Positions 17,340-28,316 are shown, counted from the stretch's first letter. The stretch: DNA of 64,000 nucleotides from Sinorhizobium medicae (GCF_007827695.1 NZ_VITA01000006.1:248001-312000); one strand, 5' to 3'. Program-made: numbers and translations. The notes: a model not told the origin generated them from the sequence alone.

Positions 17340-17495
17340 ATGCAAGGTGAGATATTGCACGATGACGAACTTGCCGCAAAGCGGCTGCGTCCGCTAGTGG
17401 TGGTCGTCGTGGCCGCGAAACTCGGAGTTTCTGCATTGCTCCTTGCGACGGTCCACCTTCCGCCACCCGCTTCGGAAATCGCCGCGCTACGTTGA
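17340..17495 (+). CDS. 51-residue single-helix membrane protein
   Basis: A short frame, MQGEILHDDELAAKRLRPLV followed by VVVVAAKLGVSALLLATVHL and PPPASEIAALR. The acidic N-terminus, a KRLR stop-transfer-like cluster, one hydrophobic segment and a Pro-rich tail are the layout of a small inner-membrane protein. The site GGGAG lies 7 bases before the ATG. No known family is evident. It lies alone in the 450-base gap between the divergent SH3 and MBL-fold genes. Confidence 0.55.
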   Translation: MQGEILHDDELAAKRLRPLVVVVVAAKLGVSALLLATVHLPPPASEIAALR

Positions 17496-17603
17496 TTTGC
17501 GCTGTCATCCCGCTCGCATATCGCTATAGCTGAGAACGGCCGGGTAAGGGTAGGGCTTCTCGTTCCCAGGTCACCTCATGAGCAACAGCGAGGCTTGGGT
17601 CCA

Positions 17604-18245
17604 ATGTTACAGGCAGGCATCATTCCGGTGACGCATTTCGAACAGAACTGTACCGTCCTGTTCGATAGCGAAAGCAAGGAGGGGGTGGTGGTCGATCCTG
17701 GCGGCGACGTCGACATCATTCTGCAGACGGTCCGCGAGAACGGCATCCTGTTGAAGGCAATCTGGCTCACCCACGGCCATATCGATCACGCCGGTGGCGC
17801 CAAGGAGTTGAAAGAAGCGCTAGGCCTGGAGATTGTCGGGCCACACAAGGCCGACCTGCCGCTGCTCGAAAGGCTGGAGGATCAGGCGGAGCGCTTCGGT
17901 CTCGCCATGAAGGTCCAGAACGTCGTTCCGGATCGATGGCTGGAAGACGGTGATACCGTCTCCTTCGGCGACCACCTCTTCGAGGTCTTGCACTGCCCGG
18001 GACACGCGCCCGGCCACGTGGTCTATTTCAACCGGGCACAGAAATTCGCGCATGTCGGCGACGTGCTCTTTCACGGTTCGATCGGCCGCACCGACCTGCC
18101 GGGCGGCAATCATCAGCAGCTTCTGGATTCGATACGCGACAAGATCCTGCCGCTCGGGGATGAAGTGGGCTTCATCTGCGGCCATGGCCCAGGGGGGCAG
18201 GTCGGTGAAGAGCGCCGTAGCAATCCCTTTTTGCGCGGTCTCTGA
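17604..18245 (+). CDS. metallo-beta-lactamase-fold hydrolase, glyoxalase-II-like
   Basis: A 213-residue hydrolase of the YcbL/GloB type. The dinuclear zinc site is complete: THGHIDHAGG, the His of HCPGHAPGHVVY, the Asp of HVGDVLFHGSIGRTDLPGG, and the final His of FICGHGPGG. Members hydrolyse S-lactoylglutathione or related thioesters. It is shorter than classic glyoxalase II and lacks the C-terminal helical domain. The ATG at 17604 gives MLQAGIIPVTHFEQNC, the normal N-terminus; the TTG at 17595 adds three residues and lacks support. Confidence 0.9.
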   Translation: MLQAGIIPVTHFEQNCTVLFDSESKEGVVVDPGGDVDIILQTVRENGILLKAIWLTHGHIDHAGGAKELKEALGLEIVGPHKADLPLLERLEDQAERFGLAMKVQNVVPDRWLEDGDTVSFGDHLFEVLHCPGHAPGHVVYFNRAQKFAHVGDVLFHGSIGRTDLPGGNHQQLLDSIRDKILPLGDEVGFICGHGPGGQVGEERRSNPFLRGL

Positions 18246-18266
18246 TGGTTCGGTGTAAACTCAAAT

Positions 18267-18302
18267 AAAAGGACGCATGACTTCGCGGTCATGCGTCCTT
18301 CG
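18267..18302. terminator. bidirectional intrinsic terminator
   Basis: AAAAGGACGCATGAC-TTCGCG-GTCATGCGTCCTT: an 11-base perfect stem with a flanking A/T tract, placed between the converging MBL-fold and BA14K genes. Confidence 0.85.
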
Positions 18303-18321
18303 GATAATGCCGCCTCGGTAT

Positions 18322-18735
18322 TCAGCCTGCGTTGCAGAAATGGCTGCGGCCGTCATAGCCGACGAAGGTGCCGGTATCGGGGTTGAACGAGCGGTAGCGC
18401 TGCGAGCAGTAGCGATACCAGGCAGGGGTCCAGGGCTCGAGGCCGTAGGTCTCGACTACCGGGCGATAGGCCGGCCGATAAACCGGGCGCGGGCGGTAAA
18501 CGGGGCGGGGCTCGTAATAGTCGGGCTCCGGATCGATATAGACCCGCTCGCCATAGTAGCGCGGCGGCGGCGAGGCGATCGCGCTGCCGATGAGAGCGCC
18601 TGCGGCCAGGCCCACTGCGCCTGCTACCCACGCATCGTCGTTATTGCGGTGTCCAGCCTGAGCCGTGCCGAAGGTAGGGATAACGATAGCGGCCGCGGCG
18701 AGTGAGAGAACGGCTGCTTTGATGAACTTGTTCAT
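18322..18735 (-). CDS. BA14K-family exported protein
   Basis: A 137-residue secreted protein. The signal peptide covers residues 1-28 (KAAVLSLAAAAIVIPTFG, cut after AQA). A Gly/Ala-rich hydrophobic segment follows (VAGAVGLAAGALIGSAIA), then a Tyr/Pro/Arg repeat region (RPVYRPRPVYRPAYRPV), and the BA14K signature WYRYCSQRYRSFNPDTGTF with a Cys near the end. BA14K of Brucella is an immunoreactive lectin-like protein; rhizobia carry many copies. The start at 18735 is chosen because it begins the signal peptide. Confidence 0.88.
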   Translation of the reverse strand: MNKFIKAAVLSLAAAAIVIPTFGTAQAGHRNNDDAWVAGAVGLAAGALIGSAIASPPPRYYGERVYIDPEPDYYEPRPVYRPRPVYRPAYRPVVETYGLEPWTPAWYRYCSQRYRSFNPDTGTFVGYDGRSHFCNAG

Positions 18736-18824
18736 GGGTTTCAATCCTATGCATGCGACCGGACAGTTTCCGGATTTCATGATGAACAAAGTCTATATAC
18801 GCCAAACTGAATGGAGCCTGAACG

Positions 18825-18848
18825 AAAAAACCCGGCAAAAATGCCGGG
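18825..18848 (-). terminator. intrinsic terminator of the cold-shock gene
   Basis: Read on the minus strand: CCCGGCA-TTTTT-TGCCGGG followed by TTTTTT. It lies 32 bases after the cold-shock protein stop and has the standard orientation. Confidence 0.85.
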
Positions 18849-18879
18849 CTCGAGCGTAAGTTTTGATGCAGAGACGGCG

Positions 18880-19095
18880 TTAGCCGACGATCTGCAGGTT
18901 GACCGCCTTCGGTCCTTTGCCGCGGCGATCCGGCTCGGTGTCGAAGGAGACTTTCTGGTTCTCCGTCAGACCGCTCAGGCCGGAAGCCTGCACGGCAGAA
19001 ATATGTACGAAGATGTCCGCGCCACCGTTCTCAGGCTTGATGAAACCAAAGCCCTTATCGGTATTGAAGAATTTTACAGTGCCAGTCTCGGCCAT
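18880..19095 (-). CDS. cold-shock-domain protein
   Basis: A 71-residue single cold-shock domain, an RNA/ssDNA-binding OB fold acting as an RNA chaperone. Both RNP motifs are present: KGFGFIKPENGG (RNP1) and DIFVHISAVQ (RNP2). Length matches CspA proteins of rhizobia. A long untranslated leader, usual for this family, could lie in the 660-base gap upstream. A strong terminator follows. Confidence 0.95.
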   Translation of the reverse strand: MAETGTVKFFNTDKGFGFIKPENGGADIFVHISAVQASGLSGLTENQKVSFDTEPDRRGKGPKAVNLQIVG

Positions 19096-19759
19096 GCGTC
19101 AGGTCCTTTTCACTCACCCGATTTGCGGGCAGCATTGCAGTTTTGCCCAGTTTGGGCGTGGGGGCAGTTCTCGACAATTGAGGAAAGGGTCCTGGTTATC
19201 GCGACCAGCCGCAGGAAGGAAAAACAGCCTCCCCCGTTGGCCGCCCGGAGTGGGTTGCGTCTCCGGCCCGCTTTTATTTCAAGATCTTCCCGTGTTCGCA
19301 GATTGCCCGAACACAGTAAGAGTGATGGGTTTATTTTGAATTGGCAAGCAAAACTTTTCTGACGAGGTATTGCGTCTTTTCATTGCTCAAAAAGAGGTCA
19401 GTTCGGCGATTAGATTCCATTATTCAAAAAGCATCGCAAGCTGTTGAATTCAAAGCTTTTTGGGTAGACGCTCGGGGCAGGGTGGACCATTTGCGCCAAA
19501 TTCCGTCGCTCATGGGCTTGCCGCAACTTTGTGCAGCCGGGTTTCTCCCTCCAAGCGCCTGATATCGCTGCTGGTTCTCGCAGCATGGCGGCGAGTGCGA
19601 GCACAGCGCGCATGTCTACAGAAAAACTAAAGGATATCTTGCCGCCCGAAGGCTTTTCGCTGTTCCAAGCAAAATTGAGGGGTTTGGAGAGTATTAGTAG
19701 TATTAACCCTTATTCGGGGCGCGGAGAAATTGCACGGCGCGGCAGGCGCAAGCCGCTGT
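19096..19759. other. 664-base gap with no clear gene
   Basis: Lies upstream of the cold-shock gene and downstream of the DMT transporter gene. Several short frames exist (for example 19531-19812 +) but none has a ribosome site together with coding character, and that frame runs into the transporter antisense. The first part probably contains the cold-shock promoter and leader. No hairpin with a T tract was seen for a separate small RNA. Confidence 0.45.
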
Positions 19760-20662
19760 TCAGACGGCAGCCTTCGCCGCCTCACGGCGCTTCTTGGTCA
19801 GTTCCGGGATGAGCTCGACCGCAAGCATCGCCAGGAAAATGACGGCGCAACCGACATAGCCGACGGGAGTGATGGTCTCTCCGAGCAAAAGCACGCCAAA
19901 AAGGGCGGCGAAAAGCGCCTCGCTCGAGAGGAAGATGGCGGCCTGCGGTGCGGTCGTATAGCGTTGGCCTACGACCTGGCAGATGAAGGCGATGCCGCTT
20001 GAAAAGACCCCGGCATAGAGGATCTGCGGGAGCGCGCCTTTGATCGCGGCAAGGCTCAGCGGTTCGAACAGGCCGGCCAATACGCAGCCTGCGATGGCGC
20101 AGACGGCGAACTGCGTCATTGACAGGAGCATCGGCCGGCCCGTGGCCGGAGCGAATATGCCCACCAACATCAGCTGAACCGCCCAGAACAGTGCACAGAC
20201 GATTGTCAGCATATCTCCGCCGGTCAGTGCCGAGAGCGCGCCGCCGCTCAACAGGAAGATGCCGAAAGTAGCGAGCAGGGCGGCAGGCCAGATGACCCAG
20301 TGCGGCCGGCGGCGCAGGAAGACGACCGTGAGTACCGGTACGAAAACGACGTAGAGCCCGGTCAGAAAGCCGGAATTGGTGACGGTGGTGGTGAGTAGGC
20401 CGTATTGTTGTGTGACGGCTCCGCCGAAAAGCGCCAGTCCAATAAAGACGAAGTTGGGCATGGCGTGCCGTGGCAAGGGAGTGGCTGCTTGCCTCTTTTC
20501 AAGGAGCGCCAAGGGCAGTGCCACGAGCGCCGCAATAGCAAAGCGCAGGCCGATGAACCAGAGCGGCCCGATCGCTTCCATCGCCGTCGACTGGGCCACG
20601 AAGCCCGCACCCCAGATCGCGCCGGAGAACAGGAGAAAAAGATTTGCCTGAATGCGTGTCAC
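19760..20662 (-). CDS. EamA/DMT-family transporter
   Basis: A 300-residue inner-membrane protein with ten predicted helices arranged as two EamA repeats, from FLLFSGAIWGAGFVAQSTAM to GYVGCAVIFLAMLAVELIPE. The second repeat contains the typical YAGVFSSGIAFICQVVGQRY and LLLGETITPVGYVG. Such carriers usually export amino acids or other metabolites; the substrate is unknown. I choose GTG at 20662, with GGAG eight bases upstream. The frame is open to 20740, but that stretch is Arg/Pro-rich and unlike a membrane-protein start. Confidence 0.9.
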   Translation of the reverse strand: MTRIQANLFLLFSGAIWGAGFVAQSTAMEAIGPLWFIGLRFAIAALVALPLALLEKRQAATPLPRHAMPNFVFIGLALFGGAVTQQYGLLTTTVTNSGFLTGLYVVFVPVLTVVFLRRRPHWVIWPAALLATFGIFLLSGGALSALTGGDMLTIVCALFWAVQLMLVGIFAPATGRPMLLSMTQFAVCAIAGCVLAGLFEPLSLAAIKGALPQILYAGVFSSGIAFICQVVGQRYTTAPQAAIFLSSEALFAALFGVLLLGETITPVGYVGCAVIFLAMLAVELIPELTKKRREAAKAAV

Positions 20663-20844
20663 AGATCGGCTCCGGGGTCGTGGTCCTGCTCGCGGGAGGT
20701 GCGCAATTCTCGCCCCATATCCACAATGCGTGATAATCAACTCAAAGCCATACTGCTCCGGTGATTGCAGGTCGCTCTACCAGTTGCGTTTTTTCCGGGC
20801 AAGCCGCGCGATGTTGCCTCGGCCGGCAGCCTTCCGGATGCGTG

Positions 20845-22035
20845 CTACTGTGTCGGGGCTTTGGAGACCCTGAGCACTTCGCCATCTTCCTCATCGGTGA
20901 CCATGATGAGTGCCCCGTCGGGAGCGACGATGACGTCGCGGATTCGGCCGAATTCGCCGTCGAACAAACGTTCCTCGGCCGTGACCGTGCCGGTCTCGTC
21001 GCGGTCGAGGCGGGTAAGCAACTGGTATTTCAGTGCTGCGATCAAGAGATCGCCGTTCCACTCTGGAAACATGCTGCCGCGGTATACGGCAATCGCACCC
21101 GGCGCGATCGAGGGGTCCCAGTAAAAGAGCGGCTGCTCCAGGCCTTCCTTCGCCGTGCCTTCGCCGATCTCCACACCGGAATAGTCCTTGCCGAAGGTGA
21201 TCACCGGCCAGCCGTAATTTCTGCCAGGCTGCGGATTGTTCACTTCGTCGCCGCCGCGCGCGCCGTGCTCGACTGTGAGGAGCTTGCCATCTTCCGGATC
21301 AAAGGTAATTCCCTGGGGGTTCCGATGTCCGGTGGACCAGATTTCGGCCAGGCCGCCAGTACCGCCACGAAACGGGTTGGAGGCGGGGATGCTGCCGTCG
21401 GCATTGATGTGGAGGACCGAGCCGGCATGGTCGTGCGGGTCCTGGGCGCGTTCACCTTCACCGCGATCGCCAATGCCGAAAAACAGGCTGCCGTCCTTGT
21501 CGATGGCAATGCGTGAGCCGAAATGCTGCCCCTTCCGGGTGAACCGGTTCATCCGGAAGATCTCCTTCGCATCCGTCAGGCTCCGACCATCCTGCGAGAG
21601 GGCCGCGCGGACAAGGGCCGTGCCGTAGCCGCCTTCGCCGCGCGCGGATAAGGTGAGATAAATAGTCCTGTTCGTCGCGAATTGCCGATCGAGAGCGACA
21701 TCGAGAAGGCCGCCCTGGCCGTGGGCGGCCACTGTGGGTACGCCCTTGATCGCGTCTGAAAGCTTGCCGTCGCGCAGGATGCGTAGCCGGCCCGGTCGCT
21801 CGGTAACGATAAGCGCCCCATCGGGCATGGCCTCAACCGCCCAGGGATGTTCGAGCCCGGAGGCGAGCGTCTCGACGAGAACGGTTCCTGTCTGCGTCGA
21901 AAATTCCCGCGCCTCCTGCGCAAGCGCAGCGAATGCGGTGAAGTTCACAAGGAACGGGGCCGCAGCCGCCATACTGGATATTAGGATCGCAGGGATATTG
22001 CTTGATCCGAGAGCCGTCCAGCGCCTATGCCGCAT
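20845..22035 (-). CDS. PQQ-dependent sugar dehydrogenase family protein, exported
   Basis: A 396-residue protein of the soluble aldose dehydrogenase (YliI/Asd, GSDH) family, a six-bladed beta-propeller binding PQQ and Ca2+ and oxidising sugars in the periplasm. A signal peptide occupies about residues 1-40, ending near ALAQ. Family motifs: LEHPWAVEAMPDGALIVTER, HGQGGLLDVALD, the catalytic-His segment near GLLDV, STGHRNPQGITFDPE, and HGARGGDEVN. The start is ATG at 22035, with CGGAG seven bases before it. PQQ synthesis genes are not in the window. Confidence 0.9.
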   Translation of the reverse strand: MRHRRWTALGSSNIPAILISSMAAAAPFLVNFTAFAALAQEAREFSTQTGTVLVETLASGLEHPWAVEAMPDGALIVTERPGRLRILRDGKLSDAIKGVPTVAAHGQGGLLDVALDRQFATNRTIYLTLSARGEGGYGTALVRAALSQDGRSLTDAKEIFRMNRFTRKGQHFGSRIAIDKDGSLFFGIGDRGEGERAQDPHDHAGSVLHINADGSIPASNPFRGGTGGLAEIWSTGHRNPQGITFDPEDGKLLTVEHGARGGDEVNNPQPGRNYGWPVITFGKDYSGVEIGEGTAKEGLEQPLFYWDPSIAPGAIAVYRGSMFPEWNGDLLIAALKYQLLTRLDRDETGTVTAEERLFDGEFGRIRDVIVAPDGALIMVTDEEDGEVLRVSKAPTQ

Positions 22036-22175
22036 TGCTTTTCTCCGGTCTTTGCCTGCGGGAACCGCATCGTTTCGTCTCGGAGGTCCGTAGGCGCGGG
22101 CAAACCTGAATGGGTGCAGATCTGAAACTGGAGCGGCATGCACAAGGCTTCAAGTCACATCGGATCAAAACGGCT

Positions 22176-22448
22176 TTATCGCGTCACCGAACCCGTGGTC
22201 AGCGGTGCCGGCATCGCCTCCGAAAGCCCCGACTGTGAATCCTTGCCGGTCACGTCCTGTTCTTCGACATCTCTCAGAAGGAGATACTGGGCCACTTCGT
22301 ACTTGGCCTTCACATAGAAGCCTTTACCGACAAGCATCAGTCCGGCGAGGACGAATAGGGCGACAATCGCGAAGACGACGGTTTGGATTGCCGAAAGCCG
22401 GGCGAAGAGGTCGGCGCCTGGCTTCCGCTCCTTTTCATTATCATCCAT
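22176..22448 (-). CDS. small single-pass membrane protein
   Basis: A 90-residue protein: charged N-terminus (MDDNEKERKPGADLFARL), one hydrophobic helix (TVVFAIVALFVLAGLMLVG), then a mixed C-terminal tail ending TTGSVTR. No family recognised. Its start overlaps the stop of the next upstream gene by 8 bases, so the two are translated as a coupled pair of membrane proteins. Confidence 0.65.
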   Translation of the reverse strand: MDDNEKERKPGADLFARLSAIQTVVFAIVALFVLAGLMLVGKGFYVKAKYEVAQYLLLRDVEEQDVTGKDSQSGLSEAMPAPLTTGSVTR

Positions 22449-22638
22449 GGCGCCAAGTCTCATGTCGAACATGGGCTGTCGTCGGCTGCTCGTCGGAACT
22501 TGCCTGCCCGGTGGCCTGTGTCATCAATCCGAGGACCATTACGATGCAGGCGGCAAGTGCGGCCAATGCGATATAGAAACCCCAGCGCGCCTCGTTGCGG
22601 CGGGTGCGCGAGGAAGCGACTTCATCATCAAGAAACAT
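22441..22638 (-). CDS. small single-pass membrane protein, partner of the overlapping gene
   Basis: A 65-residue protein with N-terminus MFLDDEVASSRTRRNEARWG, one hydrophobic helix (FYIALAALAACIVMVLGLM) and a polar tail. It overlaps the start of the following gene by 8 bases and is divergent from aatA. The pair may form a small membrane complex (inference). Function unknown. Confidence 0.6.
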   Translation of the reverse strand: MFLDDEVASSRTRRNEARWGFYIALAALAACIVMVLGLMTQATGQASSDEQPTTAHVRHETWRHG

Positions 22639-24161
<1,523 letters not shown>

Positions 24162-24175
24162 CCTCCTCACGACTT

Positions 24176-24220
24176 CTGAACATGAAAAAGCCCGCCATCG
24201 GCGGGCTTTTTCATGTTCAG
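24176..24220. terminator. bidirectional terminator with a 21-base perfect stem
   Basis: CTGAACATGAAAAAGCCCGCC, loop ATC, then the exact reverse complement. The core GCCCGCC/GGCGGGC is followed by TTTTTC on either strand. It ends aatA at 15 bases past its stop and also serves the convergent gene at 24282. Confidence 0.9.
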
Positions 24221-24281
24221 AACTTGATTCAGCGATCTCCGGATACGGTTCAATCAGCAATCCTACGCCGTTGAAACGGAA

Positions 24282-25148
24282 TCATTTTCGTTGCCGGATC
24301 TCCTCGATGACGGCGGAAATGTCCTCATCATGACCGCCTTTGTCGATGCGCCCGCCGGCCAGCCGCAACATGGGTTCGATGAAATCGGGAGCGACGCCCT
24401 GTTCTGCGCTCGCTCTTACGATATTCTCGAGTGCGACTTTCTGCATGGCGATATTGGAGACGACGTTTCGGCCGTGCATATCGCTGTCGACCTTGTCGGC
24501 AAGGTCGGGAAGGGTGCCGCTCATCGCCTGGATCCACGGTTGGAGCAGCGGCAGGAAGTCGGCAGCTTTGCCTCCGGCGCTTGTCACCAACGCGCTCGCA
24601 TGCAGGAAGCCCGAAAAGAGGCCGTACATTCCCGAAAGCAGCGCCAAGTCGTAGAGTGAGGCGAGGCTCACTTCGTCGCCGAGATGGCGGCTTTCGGCAA
24701 GCGCATCGAGCGTTTTCCTGTGCCGCTCGAAGAGCGTAGGCGAGCCGCTATAGAGAATCAGGGCGCCAGCCTCGCCGATCATCGGCGGGATCGCCATGAT
24801 CCCGCCGTCGAGATAGGTCGCCCCCTTGGCCGCCAGCCATGCGCCGAATTCCCTGGCGTCACCCGGTGTGCCGTTGGTGAGGTTGAGAAGGTCGCGGCCG
24901 GCGAGGACGCCCTCCGCCTGCGTCAGCACCGCACGTGCGGCGGGATAGTCGACGACGCAGAGAATGGTGAGCTCGCTCGCCGCGATCGCTTCGGCCGGAC
25001 TTTCCGCGATTTTCGCGCCAGCCTCGGCAAGCGGCTCGGCGCGGCGGCCCGTTCGATTCCAGATCGTGACGGTGTGACCGTTCTTAAGAAGCGTTTGTGC
25101 GAGCGCCGTCCCCATGGCGCCCAGGCCGAGAATTGAAATGCTGCTCAT
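24282..25148 (-). CDS. NAD(P)-dependent oxidoreductase, imine-reductase-like
   Basis: A 288-residue beta-hydroxyacid-dehydrogenase-superfamily enzyme of the imine reductase type. N-terminal Rossmann motif ILGLGAMGTALAQTLLKNG with the NADPH-type WNRTGRR loop, then LLNLTNGTPGDAREFGAWL and GGIMAIPPMIGEAGALILYS. In the helical C-terminal half the motif YDLALLSGMYG replaces the catalytic Lys of true hydroxyacid dehydrogenases. Natural substrates of this group are mostly unknown. It follows the SDR gene by 26 bases on the same strand, so the two form an operon opposite the LysR gene. Confidence 0.87.
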   Translation of the reverse strand: MSSISILGLGAMGTALAQTLLKNGHTVTIWNRTGRRAEPLAEAGAKIAESPAEAIAASELTILCVVDYPAARAVLTQAEGVLAGRDLLNLTNGTPGDAREFGAWLAAKGATYLDGGIMAIPPMIGEAGALILYSGSPTLFERHRKTLDALAESRHLGDEVSLASLYDLALLSGMYGLFSGFLHASALVTSAGGKAADFLPLLQPWIQAMSGTLPDLADKVDSDMHGRNVVSNIAMQKVALENIVRASAEQGVAPDFIEPMLRLAGGRIDKGGHDEDISAVIEEIRQRK

Positions 25149-25174
25149 GGAAGTTCCTTTCCAAAGAAGGTCGT

Positions 25175-25954
<780 letters not shown>

Positions 25955-26012
25955 TCAACAATGGTGATGAACAGATGCACTTGTGGACGAATTTGTGCTA
26001 GATGGGCGTCTG

Positions 26013-26027
26013 TGGACCTATTGTCCA
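26013..26027. promoter_or_regulatory. candidate LysR-binding inverted repeat
   Basis: TGGAC-CTATT-GTCCA in the divergent promoter region, with further GTGGA half-sites at about 25982 and 26033. It lies 23 bases upstream of the LysR start and 77 upstream of the SDR start. Confidence 0.4.
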
Positions 26028-26049
26028 TATTTGTGGATGATGAGTGCTC

Positions 26050-26940
26050 ATGGCCAATCTCAACGACTTCACCTTTTTCGTTCATGTGGTGGATCACCAT
26101 GGCTTTGCGCCGGCGGCGCGCGCGTTGAATGTGCCGAAGTCGACGCTCAGCAAGCGCGTAGCCGAGCTGGAAAGGAACCTCGGCGTCCGGCTGATCAACC
26201 GCACGTCCCGTCATTTCGCGGTGACGGAAACCGGCAAGGATTTTTATCGCCATGCGGCGGCGATGATGATCGAGGCGGAAGCGGCGGAGAATGTCGTCAG
26301 GGGCAGACTTGCCGAACCGAACGGCACGGTGAGGATCACGGCTTCGGTGCCGACCTCGCAGCTGTCGCTGGCCCCGCTCCTGCCGCAACTCGCACTTGCC
26401 TATCCGAAGCTGCGCGTCACGCTGCATGCGACGGACCGCTTTGTCGATATCATTCAGGAAGGCTTCGATCTTGCCGTGCGCGACCATTTCGCGCCGCTGC
26501 CCGATTCCGGTCTCGTCCAGCGCCGGGTCGGAACCCAGGCAAAGCTGATCGTCGCTTCACCGCTTTATTTGCACAGGAACGGAACTCCCGAACGCCCGGA
26601 GGATCTCGATCGTCATGACGGGCTGCTTACGTCGCTCGCGTCCGAAGGCTGGATGATGGAGCGCGCCGATGGGTCAACGGTATCGGTCTCGCCGAAGCCG
26701 CGTTTCGTAGCGGATGAATCCCGCGTGCTGCGAGAAGCTGCGCTCGCCGGTCTCGGCATCACGACCTTGCCCGGTAAGCTCTGTCAGCAGGAGATCGAAA
26801 GCGGTACGCTTATCCGCATCCTTCCCGGATGGACCGCCGGCAAGGTGGTGACGACGATCCTGATGCCGCACCGGCGCGGGCAGCTTCCCTCCGTGCGGGC
26901 AACAGTCGATTTCATCGCTGAGCGTCTCGTCGACGGCTGA
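26050..26940 (+). CDS. LysR-family transcriptional regulator
   Basis: A 296-residue LysR-type regulator. HTH at residues 1-60 (LNDFTFFVHVVDHHGFAPAA, NVPKSTLSKRVAELERNLGV), then the effector domain. RTSRHFAVTETGKDFYRH is typical of the subgroup that controls divergent oxidoreductase genes. The divergent SDR and imine-reductase-like genes are its obvious targets. I place the start at ATG 26050; a GTG at 26044 in the same frame would add two residues. Confidence 0.92.
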   Translation: MANLNDFTFFVHVVDHHGFAPAARALNVPKSTLSKRVAELERNLGVRLINRTSRHFAVTETGKDFYRHAAAMMIEAEAAENVVRGRLAEPNGTVRITASVPTSQLSLAPLLPQLALAYPKLRVTLHATDRFVDIIQEGFDLAVRDHFAPLPDSGLVQRRVGTQAKLIVASPLYLHRNGTPERPEDLDRHDGLLTSLASEGWMMERADGSTVSVSPKPRFVADESRVLREAALAGLGITTLPGKLCQQEIESGTLIRILPGWTAGKVVTTILMPHRRGQLPSVRATVDFIAERLVDG

Positions 26941-26948
26941 GGCAAGAA

Positions 26949-26967
26949 GGCCCGCACGAGGCGGGCC
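26949..26967. terminator. short GC stem-loop between converging genes
   Basis: GGCCCGC-ACGAG-GCGGGCC between the LysR stop and the carA stop. Neither side has a good T tract, so this is a weak or auxiliary terminator. Confidence 0.5.
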
Positions 26968-26978
26968 CTGAAAACGGC

Positions 26979-28184
26979 TCAGCGCTCGGCGAGTGCCGGT
27001 TCGCCTTTCTTCTCACGAATGAGGTTCAGGAAGCGGCGGAAGAGGTAATGGCTGTCCTGCGGGCCCGGCGAAGCTTCCGGGTGGTGCTGGACCGAGAAGA
27101 CCGGCCTGCCGTCGACGCGCAGGCCGCAATTGGTGCCGTCGAACAGCGAGATGTGAGTCTGTTCAACCCCTTGCGGGAGCGAGTTCGCATCGACTGCGAA
27201 GCCGTGATTCATCGAAACGATCTCGACCTTGCCGGTGGTGTGGTCCTTGACCGGGTGGTTGGCGCCGTGGTGGCCCTGGTGCATCTTCTCGGTCCTGGCA
27301 CCCAGCGCCAGCGCCAGCATCTGGTGGCCCAGGCATATGCCGAAGACCGGGATATCCGTCTTGAGGAGATCCTTGATGACCGGCACGGCATATTCGCCGG
27401 TTGCGGCCGGGTCGCCCGGGCCGTTCGACAGGAAGATGCCATCGGGCCTTAGCGCCAGAACTTCCTCGGCGCTCGTCTGAGCCGGGACGACGGTGACACG
27501 GCAATTTAGCCCGGCGAAGAGGCGGAGAATGTTCCGCTTGACGCCGTAGTCGAGGGCGACGACATGATAGGCGGCATCGGTTTCGCCGAGCGTCGAATAG
27601 CCCTCGTCCCAGATCCAGGGCTTCTCATCCCAGCGATAGGACTGGCCGGAAGTGGCGACCTTGGCGAGGTCGAGGCCTTCGAGACCGCTCCACGCCTTCG
27701 CCTCGGCCTTTAACGCCCCGACATCGAAGACGCCCGCCGGATCGTGTGCGATGACGGCGTTCGGCATGCCGTTTTCGCGGATCCAGGCGGTCAGCGCACG
27801 CGTGTCGATGCCGCAGAGGCCGATGATGCCGCGCGCCTTCAGCCAAGTATCGAGATGCCTGGCGGCGCGGTAGTTGGAGGGCTCCGTGATGTCGGCCTTG
27901 AAGATCACGCCGACGGCACCGTGGCGCGCGGCGGGTGTCAGATCCTCGATGTCCTCGTCATTGGCGCCGATATTGCCGATATGCGGGAAGGTGAAGGTGA
28001 CGATCTGACCGAGATAGGAGGGATCGGTCAGGATTTCCTGGTATCCGGTCAGCGCCGTGTTGAAACAGACCTCGGCCTGAACCTTTCCGGTCGCGCCGAT
28101 GCCCTTGCCTTCGATCACCGTGCCGTCGGCCAGAACGAGCAGGGCAGTGGGTTTCTGGATTGTCCATGCGGGTGTCGCGGTCAT
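26979..28184 (-). CDS. carA: carbamoyl-phosphate synthase small subunit
   Basis: Glutaminase subunit that supplies ammonia to CarB for carbamoyl phosphate, feeding arginine and pyrimidine synthesis. 401 residues. The N-terminal CPSase domain contains LADGTVIEGKGIGATG, FNTALTGYQEILTDPSYLGQ and YRAARHLDTWL. The C-terminal class I amidotransferase domain has the nucleophile Cys in VFGICLGHQMLALALG and the catalytic HHPEASPGP. carB is not in the window; carA and carB are often separated in rhizobia. A promoter-like sequence lies about 130 bases upstream. Confidence 0.97.
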   Translation of the reverse strand: MTATPAWTIQKPTALLVLADGTVIEGKGIGATGKVQAEVCFNTALTGYQEILTDPSYLGQIVTFTFPHIGNIGANDEDIEDLTPAARHGAVGVIFKADITEPSNYRAARHLDTWLKARGIIGLCGIDTRALTAWIRENGMPNAVIAHDPAGVFDVGALKAEAKAWSGLEGLDLAKVATSGQSYRWDEKPWIWDEGYSTLGETDAAYHVVALDYGVKRNILRLFAGLNCRVTVVPAQTSAEEVLALRPDGIFLSNGPGDPAATGEYAVPVIKDLLKTDIPVFGICLGHQMLALALGARTEKMHQGHHGANHPVKDHTTGKVEIVSMNHGFAVDANSLPQGVEQTHISLFDGTNCGLRVDGRPVFSVQHHPEASPGPQDSHYLFRRFLNLIREKKGEPALAER

Positions 28185-28316
28185 CGTCTCTATCCCGTTG
28201 CGGCCGAAAGCGAGGCTTGAAAGCCGGTCGGTTCAGGGCCATTTCATATCGCATGCGGCATGGCGCGCGGAGACCCCGCGGGAGAAAGTTCATGCCGATG
28301 TACGTGCAGGTGCCGG

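Noticed and set aside
19531-19812. 93-codon plus frame between the cold-shock and DMT genes
   Set aside because: Runs antisense into the DMT gene, lacks a ribosome site and has noncoding composition.
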